A DNA stretch of 64,000 bases, taken from NCBI GenBank assembly GCA_004144185.1, contig SEFP01000001.1:1240001-1304000 (forward strand), written 5' to 3'. Below are positions 50,619 to 59,932 of the stretch, one piece after another; the stretch's first letter is position 1, and every line of letters starts with the position of its first letter. This DNA comes from Sphingobacteriales bacterium (lineage in GTDB: Bacteria; Bacteroidota; Bacteroidia; Chitinophagales; Chitinophagaceae). The position numbers and the translations under genes were made by a program. Under the pieces are notes generated by a model. That model had not been told where the DNA came from, made no database searches, and saw only the letters and a program-made list of their open reading frames with translations.

Positions 50619-51689
50619 ATGGGCAATCCCAACTACGACCTACCTTCGGCACTACGAGCCCCTACTCTTGTGAAAGCCATTATTCCTGTAGCCGGTGCGG
50701 GGGCTAAACTCCGTCCGCTTACCTATACCCAGCCCAAAGCCCTGATTCCGATTGCCGGCAAAACCCTGCTGTCGATCATCGTAGATCAGTTGCTGGAGGG
50801 CGGCGTCAACGAGTTCATCTTTGTAATCGGGTATCTGGGTGAAAAAATCCGGGACTATGTAGAGGCAACCTATCCCGACCTGAACAAGCAATACGTTCAG
50901 CAAACACACCGGCGCGGTATCGGTCACGCGGTATGGCTGACCCGGAATGCCGTCGGGCCCGATGAAGAAGTGGTAATTGTACTGGGCGATACCGTCGCCG
51001 AATATGATATCAAAAAGATGCTGTCCGCCCCGGTATCGCAGATCGCAGTCCGTAAGGTAGACGATCCGCGTTCGTTTGGAGTCGCGGAAATGGATGCGGC
51101 CAACCGGATTTACCGGGTGGTGGAAAAGCCACTGATTCCGAAAAGCAATCTGGCAATGGTCGGCGTGTACTACCTGCGGGAGTCTGCCGCGTTATTTGGA
51201 GCACTGGAAGCGCAACTCGATCCGGTATGTGGAAAAGGCGTGGAAGAATACCACCTCACCCATGCCATTCAGGATATGATCCAGCAGGACATTCCGATTC
51301 ATGCCTTCCGGGTCGACAACTGGTACGACTGCGGGAAAAAAGAGACATTATTGGCGACCAACGCGCTGCTGCTGAATCAGATGGCTGAGCAGGGCGACTT
51401 TCCGTTGTCACTGGCCGAACTGAATGCCCAGCATCCGGAAGCCGTTTTTATTCCGCCGGTACATGTGGCCCCCGGATGCGCTTTCCGGCAGTCGATTATC
51501 GGTCCCAATGTGTCGATCGGCGAAAATACAACGGTCGCACGGGCCATTATCCGGGATTCGATTATCGGGTCGTATGCAGAACTGAAAGATGTATCGCTAC
51601 ATCAGTCGATTATCGGAAATGATGCCTTTGTGCATGGAGCGTCCCAAAGCCTCAACATCGGCGACAATACCGAGATCGACCTGCGTTGA
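50619..51689 (+). CDS. Sugar-phosphate nucleotidyltransferase with left-handed beta-helix tail
   Basis: The 356-residue protein begins its catalytic domain with VKAIIPVAGAGAKLRPLTYTQPKALIPIAGK, the NDP-sugar pyrophosphorylase signature. A C-terminal hexapeptide-like region follows (SIIGPNVSIGENTTVARAIIRDSIIG). It is closest to long glucose-1-phosphate thymidylyl- or uridylyltransferases; the exact nucleotide and sugar cannot be fixed. The frame opens at ATG 50619, but GTG 50670 would give the family-typical start MKAIIP and may be correct. Confidence 0.9.
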   Translation: MGNPNYDLPSALRAPTLVKAIIPVAGAGAKLRPLTYTQPKALIPIAGKTLLSIIVDQLLEGGVNEFIFVIGYLGEKIRDYVEATYPDLNKQYVQQTHRRGIGHAVWLTRNAVGPDEEVVIVLGDTVAEYDIKKMLSAPVSQIAVRKVDDPRSFGVAEMDAANRIYRVVEKPLIPKSNLAMVGVYYLRESAALFGALEAQLDPVCGKGVEEYHLTHAIQDMIQQDIPIHAFRVDNWYDCGKKETLLATNALLLNQMAEQGDFPLSLAELNAQHPEAVFIPPVHVAPGCAFRQSIIGPNVSIGENTTVARAIIRDSIIGSYAELKDVSLHQSIIGNDAFVHGASQSLNIGDNTEIDLR

Positions 51690-51744
51690 ACAGTTTTATC
51701 AATATTGCAATGCAGGAAGCCGATAGCGGCTAGTAAGGAAGACT

Positions 51745-52545
51745 TTAACGGTCTTTGCGGATGATCCACACATCCTGTTGCAATCCCCAGGACTGCGGGG
51801 TGCCGGGAGCATGCTGCATCAGCGTGGCCCGGCCTTCAAACAGACTTTTTACAAACGATTCCGGGTGGTAGGTAGCATACATCCGATGGCCTTCCTTGAC
51901 CTGCCCCCGGATCACTGGTTTTCCGGAATCAAATTGTTCCTGTTCGGCCGGCAGCAGATTTTGCCGGGTAATCTGGCCGTGGGTCGTAAAGTAAAACAAT
52001 CCACCAACCTCTAAAACCCGTAGGATTTCCTGCATCCATAAGAAATGGTTTTCCTCGGACAGGTGTGTAAAAATGGAAAGCGCGTACACCAAGGCAAACT
52101 GTTGATCGGCAAATGGAAGTGGAGGCGTCAGGCCGTTTGGCTCAAAATGAATTTCCGGAAGATTGGCGGCGCACCAACGCACATACGCCGGATTGTAGTC
52201 GGAACCGTAGCAACGAGTGTCTGGAAGCAGCGCCGGAAAATGTCGGATCACTCGTCCGGGGCCACATCCCCAGTCGAGAATGACCTTCCCCCGCAGGTCT
52301 GTAAAAGAAGCTACGGCCTGTAAAATTTCAGTAGCTGTTTCTCGTCCGCTGGTATAATACCGCGCATAATCCATTCGGAACGTCTCATAAATCATGTATG
52401 GTTCCGGAAGTGCCAGGCTAGGGTGCTGCTTGCGAAACGCTTGATTCTGATCCCGTGCTTGGGTTGCGGCCATCCGGTACCGGAGGAAATCCACAAAATA
52501 AATCAACCCCAGACGGCGCAGCAGCTGGGCAAGCGTTTGCTTCAT
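51745..52545 (-). CDS. Class I SAM-dependent methyltransferase
   Basis: The 266-residue protein has motif I VILDWGCGPGRVIRHF, the acidic GSDYNPAYVRW after beta-2, and motif post-I VYALSIFTHLSEENHFLWMQEILRVLEVGG of Methyltransf_11/25 proteins. An N-terminal basic helix (about 1-30) precedes the domain. The substrate is unknown. A -7-like box lies just upstream at 52552-52559. Confidence 0.88.
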   Translation of the reverse strand: MKQTLAQLLRRLGLIYFVDFLRYRMAATQARDQNQAFRKQHPSLALPEPYMIYETFRMDYARYYTSGRETATEILQAVASFTDLRGKVILDWGCGPGRVIRHFPALLPDTRCYGSDYNPAYVRWCAANLPEIHFEPNGLTPPLPFADQQFALVYALSIFTHLSEENHFLWMQEILRVLEVGGLFYFTTHGQITRQNLLPAEQEQFDSGKPVIRGQVKEGHRMYATYHPESFVKSLFEGRATLMQHAPGTPQSWGLQQDVWIIRKDR

Positions 52546-52551
52546 ATCCGG

Positions 52552-52559
52552 TAAATGTA
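52552..52559 (-). promoter_or_regulatory. Putative -7 box TACATTTA of the methyltransferase gene
   Basis: TACATTTA on the minus strand is a 7 of 8 match to TAnnTTTG and lies 6 nt before ATG 52545. Confidence 0.4.
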
Positions 52560-52788
52560 AGGCATCAACCTAAGATCCATGTACTGCTGCCGGAAATAGA
52601 AGATTAAGTATAATACAATAAGTTACTGGATGGACTTATGGTTTAGCCAAAAGGATATTTTTTACATCTGGGCTACTAAATGTCGATTTTGAACCCCATT
52701 TTAATGAATTATGATGGCGGGAGATTAGAATTTCAGCAAAATTTTGTTCTGCTAGCTTAAAAAAGATGGTAAGGCAGCCATAAAAAGC

Positions 52789-52796
52789 TACTTTTG
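52789..52796 (+). promoter_or_regulatory. Putative -7 box TACTTTTG of the glutamine synthetase gene
   Basis: This exact TAnnTTTG match lies 15 nt before ATG 52812. No -33 element is obvious at the usual spacing. Confidence 0.5.
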
Positions 52797-52811
52797 CACA
52801 AATCGTAATCC

Positions 52812-55004
52812 ATGAATAATCATCGTTTCGCTGCTTTGAAAGAAGTAGCCAATCAGAAAGTGAAAATTGGACACTATAACGGTAAAAAGATCACCCATCT
52901 GTTTGCCTGCAATGTTTTCAACGCTAAAGCGGCCCGCGAATGGCTGAGCGATGAAGCTTATAAAAGCCTGATGCACTCCATTAAGTCCGGCAATAAACTG
53001 GAGCGCCGGATGGCCGATGGGATTGCTGCGGGTCTGAAAGCCTGGGCCGAGGAAAAAGGTGCTACGCACTATACCCACTGGTTTCAGCCGCTGACCGGCA
53101 CAACAGCTGAAAAGCATGATTCCTTTTTTACCATTAAAGGGGATGGAACGGCCATAGAAGAGTTTGATGGGAATGCCTTAATCCAGCAGGAACCGGATGC
53201 GTCTTCGTTCCCCAATGGTGGCATCCGGGCGACGTTTGAGGCCCGTGGGTATACGGCCTGGGACCCGTCTTCACCAGCCTTTATCGTAGAAACAGGTTAC
53301 GGAAAAACACTTTGTATTCCTACGATTTTCATCGCGTATTCGGGTGAAAGTCTGGACCACAAAGCGCCGCTTCTGAAGAGTCTGGCAGAGCTGAATACGG
53401 CTGCTGTAGACGTCTGTCACTACTTCGATAAGAATGTCAGTAAGGTTACGGCTACGCTAGGGTGGGAGCAGGAGTACTTTATCGTCGATGAAAATCTGGC
53501 AGATGCCCGTCCCGATCTGATGATGTGTGGCCGGACGCTGGTAGGACATTCTCCGGCCAAAGGTCAACAGCTGGAAGACCATTATTTCGGTGCGATTCCG
53601 GAACGGCTGTTTGAATACATGCAGGACTTTGAAGCGGAAGCCTATAAGGTGGGCATTCCGCTTCGGACCCGTCACAATGAGGTCGCTCCCGGTCAGTTTG
53701 AATGTGCACCTATTTTCGAAGAATGCAACATCGCAGTTGATCACAACTCGTTGTTAATGGACACGATGCATCGGGTGGCGAAGCGTCATAAATTGAAAGT
53801 ATTGCTGCACGAAAAGCCATTTGCGGGTGTAAACGGCAGTGGCAAGCATAACAACTGGAGTCTTTCAACCGATACGGGTGTAAACCTGCTGGCACCGGGT
53901 AAGACTCCCCGGACCAACCTGATGTTCCTGACCTTTTTTGTGAATACGATCAAGGCGGTACACGACTATGCAGATCTGCTGCGTGCAGCGATTGCCTCTG
54001 CCTCCAACGATCATCGTCTGGGAGCCAACGAAGCACCTCCTGCCATTATGTCTGTGTACTTGGGAAGCTATCTCACCAAGGTGCTGGACGAAATCGAAGA
54101 GCGTGTAACCGAAAAATTCAGCGAGCAGGATGAAGCCATTCTGAAGCTGGACATCCACAAGCAGATTCCGGAATTGCTGCTCGACAATACCGACCGCAAC
54201 CGGACCTCTCCGTTTGCATTTACCGGCAATAAATTTGAATTCCGCGCAGTCGGTTCGTCAGCCAACTGTGCCGGTCCGATGGTCGTTCTGAATACGATTG
54301 TTACGGCTACGCTGAAGAAATTTAAACAAGAAGTAGACGGGCTGATCCGGAAAGGCGAGAAAAAAGAAATCGCTATTCTTCATGTCCTGCAATCGTACAT
54401 CCGGGATTCGAAAGTTATCCGGTTTGAAGGTGATAACTACAGCGACGAGTGGGCCGAAGAAGCGGCTCAGCGCGGACTCTCCAATTTCAAAACCACTCCG
54501 GAAGCACTGGGTGCGTTCGTGACCGAGTCATCCAAAGAGCTGTTTATTCAGAACGGGATTTACTCCGAGCGGGAGCTGGAGGCGCGTTATGAGATTATGC
54601 TGGAAGAATATGTAAAAAAAGTTCAGATTGAAGCTCGGATCCTGGGCTTCCTGGCAACCAGTCATATTCTACCGGCTTCTATTGCATATCAAAATGAGCT
54701 GATCACAAACGTAACCGGTTTGAAGTCTCTCGGCCTTGCAGAAGACTCGTATCGGAGCCAGCTGAACATCCTGAAAGTAACGTCTAATCACATTCAGGAG
54801 ATTAATGATAACGTAGAGGCGATGATTGCCGCCCGGAAAGTGGCCAACAAAGAAGAAAATATGCATCAGCGTGCGGATGAATATTGCCATCAGGTAAAAC
54901 CGTACTTTGATAAAATCCGGTATCATGCCGATAAGCTGGAACTGATTGTGGATGATAAGTTGTGGCCGCTGCCGAAATACCGCGAACTGCTGTACATCCG
55001 GTAA
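52812..55004 (+). CDS. glnN: Type III glutamine synthetase
   Basis: This 730-residue enzyme makes glutamine from glutamate, ammonia and ATP. GSIII is much longer than GSI (about 470 residues) and is typical of Bacteroidota. Metal and ATP-site motifs include LGWEQEYFIVDE, RHNEVAPGQFECAPIFEE, GVNGSGKHNNWSLSTD and NRTSPFAFTGNKFEFRAVGSS in the expected order. A helical tail follows (ARKVANKEENMHQRADEY). It is monocistronic, with its own promoter box and a strong terminator. Confidence 0.97.
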   Translation: MNNHRFAALKEVANQKVKIGHYNGKKITHLFACNVFNAKAAREWLSDEAYKSLMHSIKSGNKLERRMADGIAAGLKAWAEEKGATHYTHWFQPLTGTTAEKHDSFFTIKGDGTAIEEFDGNALIQQEPDASSFPNGGIRATFEARGYTAWDPSSPAFIVETGYGKTLCIPTIFIAYSGESLDHKAPLLKSLAELNTAAVDVCHYFDKNVSKVTATLGWEQEYFIVDENLADARPDLMMCGRTLVGHSPAKGQQLEDHYFGAIPERLFEYMQDFEAEAYKVGIPLRTRHNEVAPGQFECAPIFEECNIAVDHNSLLMDTMHRVAKRHKLKVLLHEKPFAGVNGSGKHNNWSLSTDTGVNLLAPGKTPRTNLMFLTFFVNTIKAVHDYADLLRAAIASASNDHRLGANEAPPAIMSVYLGSYLTKVLDEIEERVTEKFSEQDEAILKLDIHKQIPELLLDNTDRNRTSPFAFTGNKFEFRAVGSSANCAGPMVVLNTIVTATLKKFKQEVDGLIRKGEKKEIAILHVLQSYIRDSKVIRFEGDNYSDEWAEEAAQRGLSNFKTTPEALGAFVTESSKELFIQNGIYSERELEARYEIMLEEYVKKVQIEARILGFLATSHILPASIAYQNELITNVTGLKSLGLAEDSYRSQLNILKVTSNHIQEINDNVEAMIAARKVANKEENMHQRADEYCHQVKPYFDKIRYHADKLELIVDDKLWPLPKYRELLYIR

Positions 55005-55034
55005 TACCCGAATGAACAGGTCTCCGGAACCATT

Positions 55035-55071
55035 AAAAAAGGAACGCCCTTGAATGGGGCGTTCCTTTTTT
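55035..55071. terminator. Terminator of the glutamine synthetase gene
   Basis: A perfect 15-bp stem, AAAAAAGGAACGCCC (55035-55049) with GGGCGTTCCTTTTTT (55057-55071), has a 7-nt loop. Confidence 0.9.
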
Positions 55072-55191
55072 GGCATAGGTGATAGGAAGAATTCTAAACT
55101 TCATGGAGGTTACTTTTTGCACTATTTGGTATAAACAGCGGGCACCGGAAGTTCCGGAACCTGCTTTAACCCTCTTATTAAAAAACGACCT

Positions 55192-55749
55192 ATGAAAAAG
55201 ATCATTCTTTCTGGCCTCGCCCTCAGCGCCCTGGCATTCACATCATGCAACGCTACTAACGAAGAGAACACCACTGTCAACGACACTGCTGTTGTTGCTA
55301 CTGATGGCATGGTTGCTCCTGCTACCACCACTACTACGACGACCCGTACCATTACTATGGACGAGAAAGGCAACCCGTATGGTACGATCTACAGCACCGA
55401 CGGTACGGTGAAAATGATGGGTAAAGGCTATAAAATGGATGACAAAGGCAATCCAACCGGTACTACTTACAACACTGATGGAACTGTAAACGTAATGGGT
55501 ATGGAAGTGTATCCTGACGGCAACACGACCAACAGCGCTGCACAAGGCGAAACGATCACCCTTGATGGCCGTGTGAACGACCGCGATGGCGACGGTAAAG
55601 TCGGCACTGCTGAAGTAAAAGAAGCTGCTCAGAACGTAGGTAATACTGTTGAGAAAGGTGCCAAGAAAGTAGGCAACGCAGTAGAAAAAGGCGCCAAAGA
55701 AGTAAAAGGCGAATACAAAGACGTCCGCGACGGTCAGAACAACCACTAG
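55192..55749 (+). CDS. Lipoprotein with tandem repeat, EF-hand loop and amphipathic tail
   Basis: The 185-residue protein has a lipobox ending FTSC (Cys19). It then has a Thr-rich linker and two copies of a unit built around DEKGNPYGTIYSTDGTV and DDKGNPTGTTYNTDGTV. A perfect EF-hand-type loop DRDGDGKVGTAE follows, then an amphipathic helix with VGNTVEKGAKK and VGNAVEKGAKE repeats, as in apolipoprotein- or LEA-like proteins. It is probably an envelope lipoprotein that may bind Ca2+. No family is recognised. Confidence 0.82.
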   Translation: MKKIILSGLALSALAFTSCNATNEENTTVNDTAVVATDGMVAPATTTTTTTRTITMDEKGNPYGTIYSTDGTVKMMGKGYKMDDKGNPTGTTYNTDGTVNVMGMEVYPDGNTTNSAAQGETITLDGRVNDRDGDGKVGTAEVKEAAQNVGNTVEKGAKKVGNAVEKGAKEVKGEYKDVRDGQNNH

Positions 55750-55770
55750 GCTGATTCACGTAAAAATTGC

Positions 55771-55801
55771 AAAGCCGCTCTTTTAAAAGAGCGGCTTTTT
55801 T
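55771..55801 (+). terminator. Terminator of the EF-hand lipoprotein gene
   Basis: The inverted repeat AAAGCCGCTCTTTT / AAAAGAGCGGCTTT, almost without a loop, runs into TTTTTT. Confidence 0.85.
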
Positions 55802-55823
55802 ATGGGCTTCCGGAAAGGCCGCT

Positions 55824-55831
55824 TTTCTTTG
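55824..55831 (+). promoter_or_regulatory. Putative -7 box TTTCTTTG of the glycosyltransferase gene
   Basis: This string lies 4 nt before ATG 55836 and is identical to the box at 82-89. It matches TAnnTTTG at 7 of 8 positions. Confidence 0.35.
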
Positions 55832-55835
55832 CACC

Positions 55836-57443
55836 ATGCTCCGCTCCAGAACACCGGCCCAATGGGCTGTTTCAATTAGCTTGTGCCTGATGGCCTGCTG
55901 TATGGTCTGGATAGCACCGCATTTTTCCATGAGCGGTGATGAGCTGTCTCAAATGCGGATCGGCCACAATACCTATCAATACCTGGGCCGCACGCTGGGG
56001 GTGTTGCCAGGCACTACGCAAGACATTCCATTAAGCTACTACAGTGGCTTTTTCGGGGTGGTCACGACCTGGATTGCCTCCTGGGTTCCGGAATGGGACG
56101 AAGTGCTGATCCGGCATGTCTGTTGCGCGCTGACCGGATTCGGGACCTTGGTTTTTACCGGTAAGTGTGCCCGGTTGCTGGGCGGAAGGAACGCCCAACT
56201 AATGGCCATCTGGTTGCTGTTTTGCTCACCGCGGTTTCTGGGTGCGGCCATGAACAACTCCAAAGACATCCCGTTTGCATTGGGCATGACGGCCTCGGCC
56301 TACTACCTGCTTTGTATTGTACAGTCGGCTCCGGTACTGAAACGCCGGCATCTGATTGGACTGTTTGCAGGCCTTTTTACCGCCCTGGCCATTCGCATCG
56401 GCGGGGTGTTTTTTGGACTTTATGTGGTTCTGACCTGGAGCTATCTGGTGGTTACCTATCGGCGAAGCCATCCGGCTTATCTTAAAAAACTGACCTGGGT
56501 ACTGCTGTTCGTGGCGGTCAGCGCACTGACGCTGAGTTTCATCTTTCTGCCGGGTGTCTGGAGCAATCCGGTATTGATCGCTGCAAAGGCCGTCCACCGC
56601 TTTTCGAACTACAGCATTGCCCTGACAATGCTGTATCAGGGACGTGATCTTCCAACCGTGGCTCCGCCCTGGCATTATCTACCAGTCTGGATCGGGATCA
56701 CCATTCCGGTAATCGTGCTGCTTTTATTTGGGCTGGCAGTAGCGCGGATATTCCGGAAGCCACGCCCGGAAACAGTCCTGCTGCTGCTAATGGTTCTGCT
56801 GCCCTGGCTGTTTGCCGTCATCAATCAGTCGGCCGTGTACGACTCTTGGCGGCAGTATTATTTCCTGTATCCACCGATGGTGGTCTTGGCCGGTGAAACG
56901 GCTTCACACCTGTACCGGAACGCGCAACAGTCCATATCAAAAAGCCTTATTTCCGGATTCCTGGTTGCCGGACTGCTGCTTCCTGTTTGCTGGAGCGTCC
57001 GGAATCACCCGCTGGAACACGTCTATTTTAATGAGTTGACTGGTGGCATCAAAGGCGCTTACGGCCGTTTCGAAACCGACTACTATGGCGACGGGCTCAA
57101 AACCGCCAGCGAAAAGCTGCTGCTTCACCTCCACCGGGAAGGTGCGGATTCAGTTATTGTGGCCGAAAACACGCCCACCCAGTTGGGCTACTACCTGCGA
57201 AAGGCAAATCCCCGGATCAAGGTAGTTCACTTCCCGTACGAGAACCGGCAGGCGGTTGACTGGGAGTATGGGGTATTCAGCACCCGGGGAATCGACAGTT
57301 TCCGGAAACGAAGCGACTGGCCCCCCCAGCATAGGATTGATTCGGTAATGGCAGACGGCGTTCTGCTCTTTGCCATTGTGAAAAACTCAGTCAGGACCAC
57401 TGCCTCGGATACGCCTACGGCCGGATATAGAGGTACGCGCTGA
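55836..57443 (+). CDS. GT-C type membrane glycosyltransferase (GT39/GT83-like)
   Basis: The 535-residue protein has about ten transmembrane helices. The first periplasmic loop carries SGDELSQMRIGHNTYQYL with an acidic GDE motif, as in PMT and ArnT-type transferases that use polyprenyl-linked sugars. A soluble C-terminal region follows (FNELTGGIKGAYGRFETDYYGDG). Acceptor and sugar are unknown. ATG 55836 lies after the upstream terminator; the longer frame would start inside that hairpin. The 3' end overlaps the convergent PAP2 gene by 29 nt. Confidence 0.87.
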   Translation: MLRSRTPAQWAVSISLCLMACCMVWIAPHFSMSGDELSQMRIGHNTYQYLGRTLGVLPGTTQDIPLSYYSGFFGVVTTWIASWVPEWDEVLIRHVCCALTGFGTLVFTGKCARLLGGRNAQLMAIWLLFCSPRFLGAAMNNSKDIPFALGMTASAYYLLCIVQSAPVLKRRHLIGLFAGLFTALAIRIGGVFFGLYVVLTWSYLVVTYRRSHPAYLKKLTWVLLFVAVSALTLSFIFLPGVWSNPVLIAAKAVHRFSNYSIALTMLYQGRDLPTVAPPWHYLPVWIGITIPVIVLLLFGLAVARIFRKPRPETVLLLLMVLLPWLFAVINQSAVYDSWRQYYFLYPPMVVLAGETASHLYRNAQQSISKSLISGFLVAGLLLPVCWSVRNHPLEHVYFNELTGGIKGAYGRFETDYYGDGLKTASEKLLLHLHREGADSVIVAENTPTQLGYYLRKANPRIKVVHFPYENRQAVDWEYGVFSTRGIDSFRKRSDWPPQHRIDSVMADGVLLFAIVKNSVRTTASDTPTAGYRGTR

Positions 57444-58104
57444 ACATCACCACCGTTCCGACCAGGTAGCCCAACCAGACTTCGGCCGGATGATGAGCAT
57501 CGAGCAGCAACCGGGCCGTTCCAATGATCCCGGCCAGAAACAAAAAGAAGTACAACACCGGCATCATGTTGATCGGGTTGAGAATGAGCAGTGCCATTAC
57601 CAGTCCCAGGGTGCCGCCGGCGGCTACCGTATGCATCGAGATCTTAAAGAAAATATTGATCATAAACACCACGATAATGTTCCAGAACGAACCCAGTAAT
57701 AAAATCCGAAGGATGAGTGGGGTGCCGGGCAGATTGCTGATGACGTGATACGCCCAGAAGTAGAAAATCATGATGGCCATCAGCGGCATGATCCGGTCCT
57801 GGGACTTCTGCATCTCCACATCTTTGATAAAGCCCAGTGCCTTCATCAGCAGGATGGTGACCAGTGGGAAAAAGACCGTGCAGACGCCCACGATGAGGAG
57901 CAGGTTGACAAATGAGCCTTTCTGAAAGGCATTGCCCTGCGGGATGCCGGCAAAATGAACCGGTGCCAGTTTGTACAACAGCAGCATCAGCACCACCGGC
58001 ATAAAGATGGGATGAAACAGGTAGGATACAAACGTGGCCAGTGTCCGCGACAGCCGCGTCAGGTACGGATATTCATCGCCTTCCGGAAACGCTACATTCT
58101 GCAT
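57415..58104 (-). CDS. PAP2-like phosphatase family membrane protein
   Basis: The 229-residue protein has about six transmembrane helices with PAP2-like motifs: KSQDRIMP near the middle, SMHTVAAGG (motif 2 type) and DAHHPAEVWLGYLVG (motif 3, catalytic His). PAP2 enzymes dephosphorylate lipid phosphates such as undecaprenyl pyrophosphate. The KXXXXXXRP first motif is only partly recognisable. ATG 58104 has a -7-like TACCTTCG just upstream; the frame is open to 58200, giving 32 more residues that look non-conserved. Confidence 0.82.
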   Translation of the reverse strand: MQNVAFPEGDEYPYLTRLSRTLATFVSYLFHPIFMPVVLMLLLYKLAPVHFAGIPQGNAFQKGSFVNLLLIVGVCTVFFPLVTILLMKALGFIKDVEMQKSQDRIMPLMAIMIFYFWAYHVISNLPGTPLILRILLLGSFWNIIVVFMINIFFKISMHTVAAGGTLGLVMALLILNPINMMPVLYFFLFLAGIIGTARLLLDAHHPAEVWLGYLVGTVVMFSAYLYIRP

Positions 58105-58216
58105 GCAGCGAAGGTAGGACGACGGTTGCGGATGTGATTCCGGAAGCGAATCGTCCTGTAAATGTTCAGGTAGCCGTATATCCGGAATCGATCTGTCCAA
58201 TTGTGCTGGAACTCAT

Positions 58217-59803
58217 CTATTGAAAGATATCTGTCCTATCGAAGTTTGCTTTGAGAGAACGTGCCATGAAAAGACCTAATACAAAACCGCTCAGAAGCCC
58301 ACCGATATGCGCGGCATTGTCGGTGTTGCCGGTGAAGCCCATCGCTAGGTTAAACCCCACAAAAATCAGGGTGCTGGTCAGGAATGCTTTTCCAAAATCC
58401 GGTGGAAACACTTTGAGCAGCAGGGCCGCCAGGAAAAATCCATAGAGTCCGAAGATGGCCCCGGAAGCGCCCACGCTAATAGTCGCGTCATACCAACCGA
58501 TGCTGGCTAGGCTGGCCAGAATACCCGTAATCAGGTACACCAATGCAAACTTTGTTTTCCCCAGCAGCGGTTCGAGGAAAATGCCCACAAATAAAAGACC
58601 GTACATATTGGCCAACAGATGCATCAGTCCTCCATGCAAAAACACGCTGGCCAGCAGACGCCACCACTGGCCGGTTGTGGTCAAGGGCCGGAAATTAGCC
58701 CCCCAGTTAAGGAGGTCAGGACCTTTGAAGGATATAAAACCAAGTCCCAAAACCACCATTACGATATACACCAGCATGTTGATGTAAATGAGAATAGGTG
58801 TAATAAAAAAGCCTGACTTGGGAAGTAAAAGATCAAAAGTTTCTGTGGTGTCTGACGTTTTTACAGGACTGCCGCTTTCAAATCGGGCACGTTTGTCTGC
58901 ATCAAACTTTGGAAACAGCAAGGCGATCAAAAAGACGACTAATCCAAGTCCCAGGCTAATCAAAATCCAGGGAAATTTCTGTCCGTTCCGTTCGTTGAAT
59001 GAATCTGTTTGCGCTTCAAAGACCACACTTTCGGCAGCCTTCCCGGGAGCTACCTCTTCAATCGCTCGGTTGTACTCGTCATGATCATCGGTGCGCCCCA
59101 TGCGTGCCAGATAGTTGAACTTCCTGAAGTCTGTTTGTTCGAATTCTTTCTGAGTTACGAACGCAAAGGTTTGGTAGGCGTATTCCTTTTCCTGGTCGGA
59201 TTGCCGGTTGCTGACTTGTTCGTGGTACGATTTGCCAAGCCAAAACCGGGTTGAGGACGTTGACGTGTCATCAGTATCTTTTAAAATGGGCATGACAATA
59301 TAAATCGTCATATCCAGCTGCTCATCGTATTTGCCGGAGACGGAAGTGGTGTTCTGAATGCCTATATGCTGGGTGTCGATGACATACTGGTCCAGCGAGT
59401 AATATTTGGTTGGCGCGTGTTCTGGAAGCGCTGCAATCGTTTGAAGCCGGGTCAGGCTACCGGTCGCCGTAGCCAGGTATTCCTGCGCAACAAGGGTGGG
59501 AACCGCCATCGCGGCACAGGCCAGCATCTGATAGCCAAAAGAGGTATTGTCGTTTTTAAAATGCAGCAGGTTGATTCGCGGTCGCAGCCAGAGGAGAATC
59601 GGAATCCAGCTAAGGCCGATGGGCAACCAGAGTTTCACCAGATCCTCTCTCAACGGAATGCCGGCTTTGATAAACAGCAGCCAGTGCAGCAACGTATAAA
59701 TCAGGATAAACGCAATCGTGATCAGTACAAAATGCTTGTAGATGATCCGTAGTTTGGCTGAAAGGCTGTTCATGAAAGGCATAGTTCTGAGTGCATTGAA
59801 CAA
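58217..59803 (-). CDS. Rhomboid-family intramembrane serine protease
   Basis: The 528-residue protein has two N-terminal helices, a long extracytoplasmic domain (about 90-300), and a rhomboid core at 330-515. The core shows WWRLLASVFLHGGLMHLLANM, the catalytic GASGAIFG Ser, and the catalytic His in NAAHIGGLLSGF. The long N-terminal domain is unusual for bacterial rhomboids and may recruit substrates. Met8 (59782) or Met11 (59773) may be the true start. Confidence 0.92.
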   Translation of the reverse strand: MFNALRTMPFMNSLSAKLRIIYKHFVLITIAFILIYTLLHWLLFIKAGIPLREDLVKLWLPIGLSWIPILLWLRPRINLLHFKNDNTSFGYQMLACAAMAVPTLVAQEYLATATGSLTRLQTIAALPEHAPTKYYSLDQYVIDTQHIGIQNTTSVSGKYDEQLDMTIYIVMPILKDTDDTSTSSTRFWLGKSYHEQVSNRQSDQEKEYAYQTFAFVTQKEFEQTDFRKFNYLARMGRTDDHDEYNRAIEEVAPGKAAESVVFEAQTDSFNERNGQKFPWILISLGLGLVVFLIALLFPKFDADKRARFESGSPVKTSDTTETFDLLLPKSGFFITPILIYINMLVYIVMVVLGLGFISFKGPDLLNWGANFRPLTTTGQWWRLLASVFLHGGLMHLLANMYGLLFVGIFLEPLLGKTKFALVYLITGILASLASIGWYDATISVGASGAIFGLYGFFLAALLLKVFPPDFGKAFLTSTLIFVGFNLAMGFTGNTDNAAHIGGLLSGFVLGLFMARSLKANFDRTDIFQ

Positions 59804-59932
59804 GCACGGGACACCAGATACGGTTCAAAAATAATCACGCAGCGCAACCAGGTACTACCCGGAGCGATGCGTTCCGGAAATACTCTTGGCCAGGCTCGGC
59901 AGACCGTTTCCGGAAGTATGAAGGAGCGTGAC

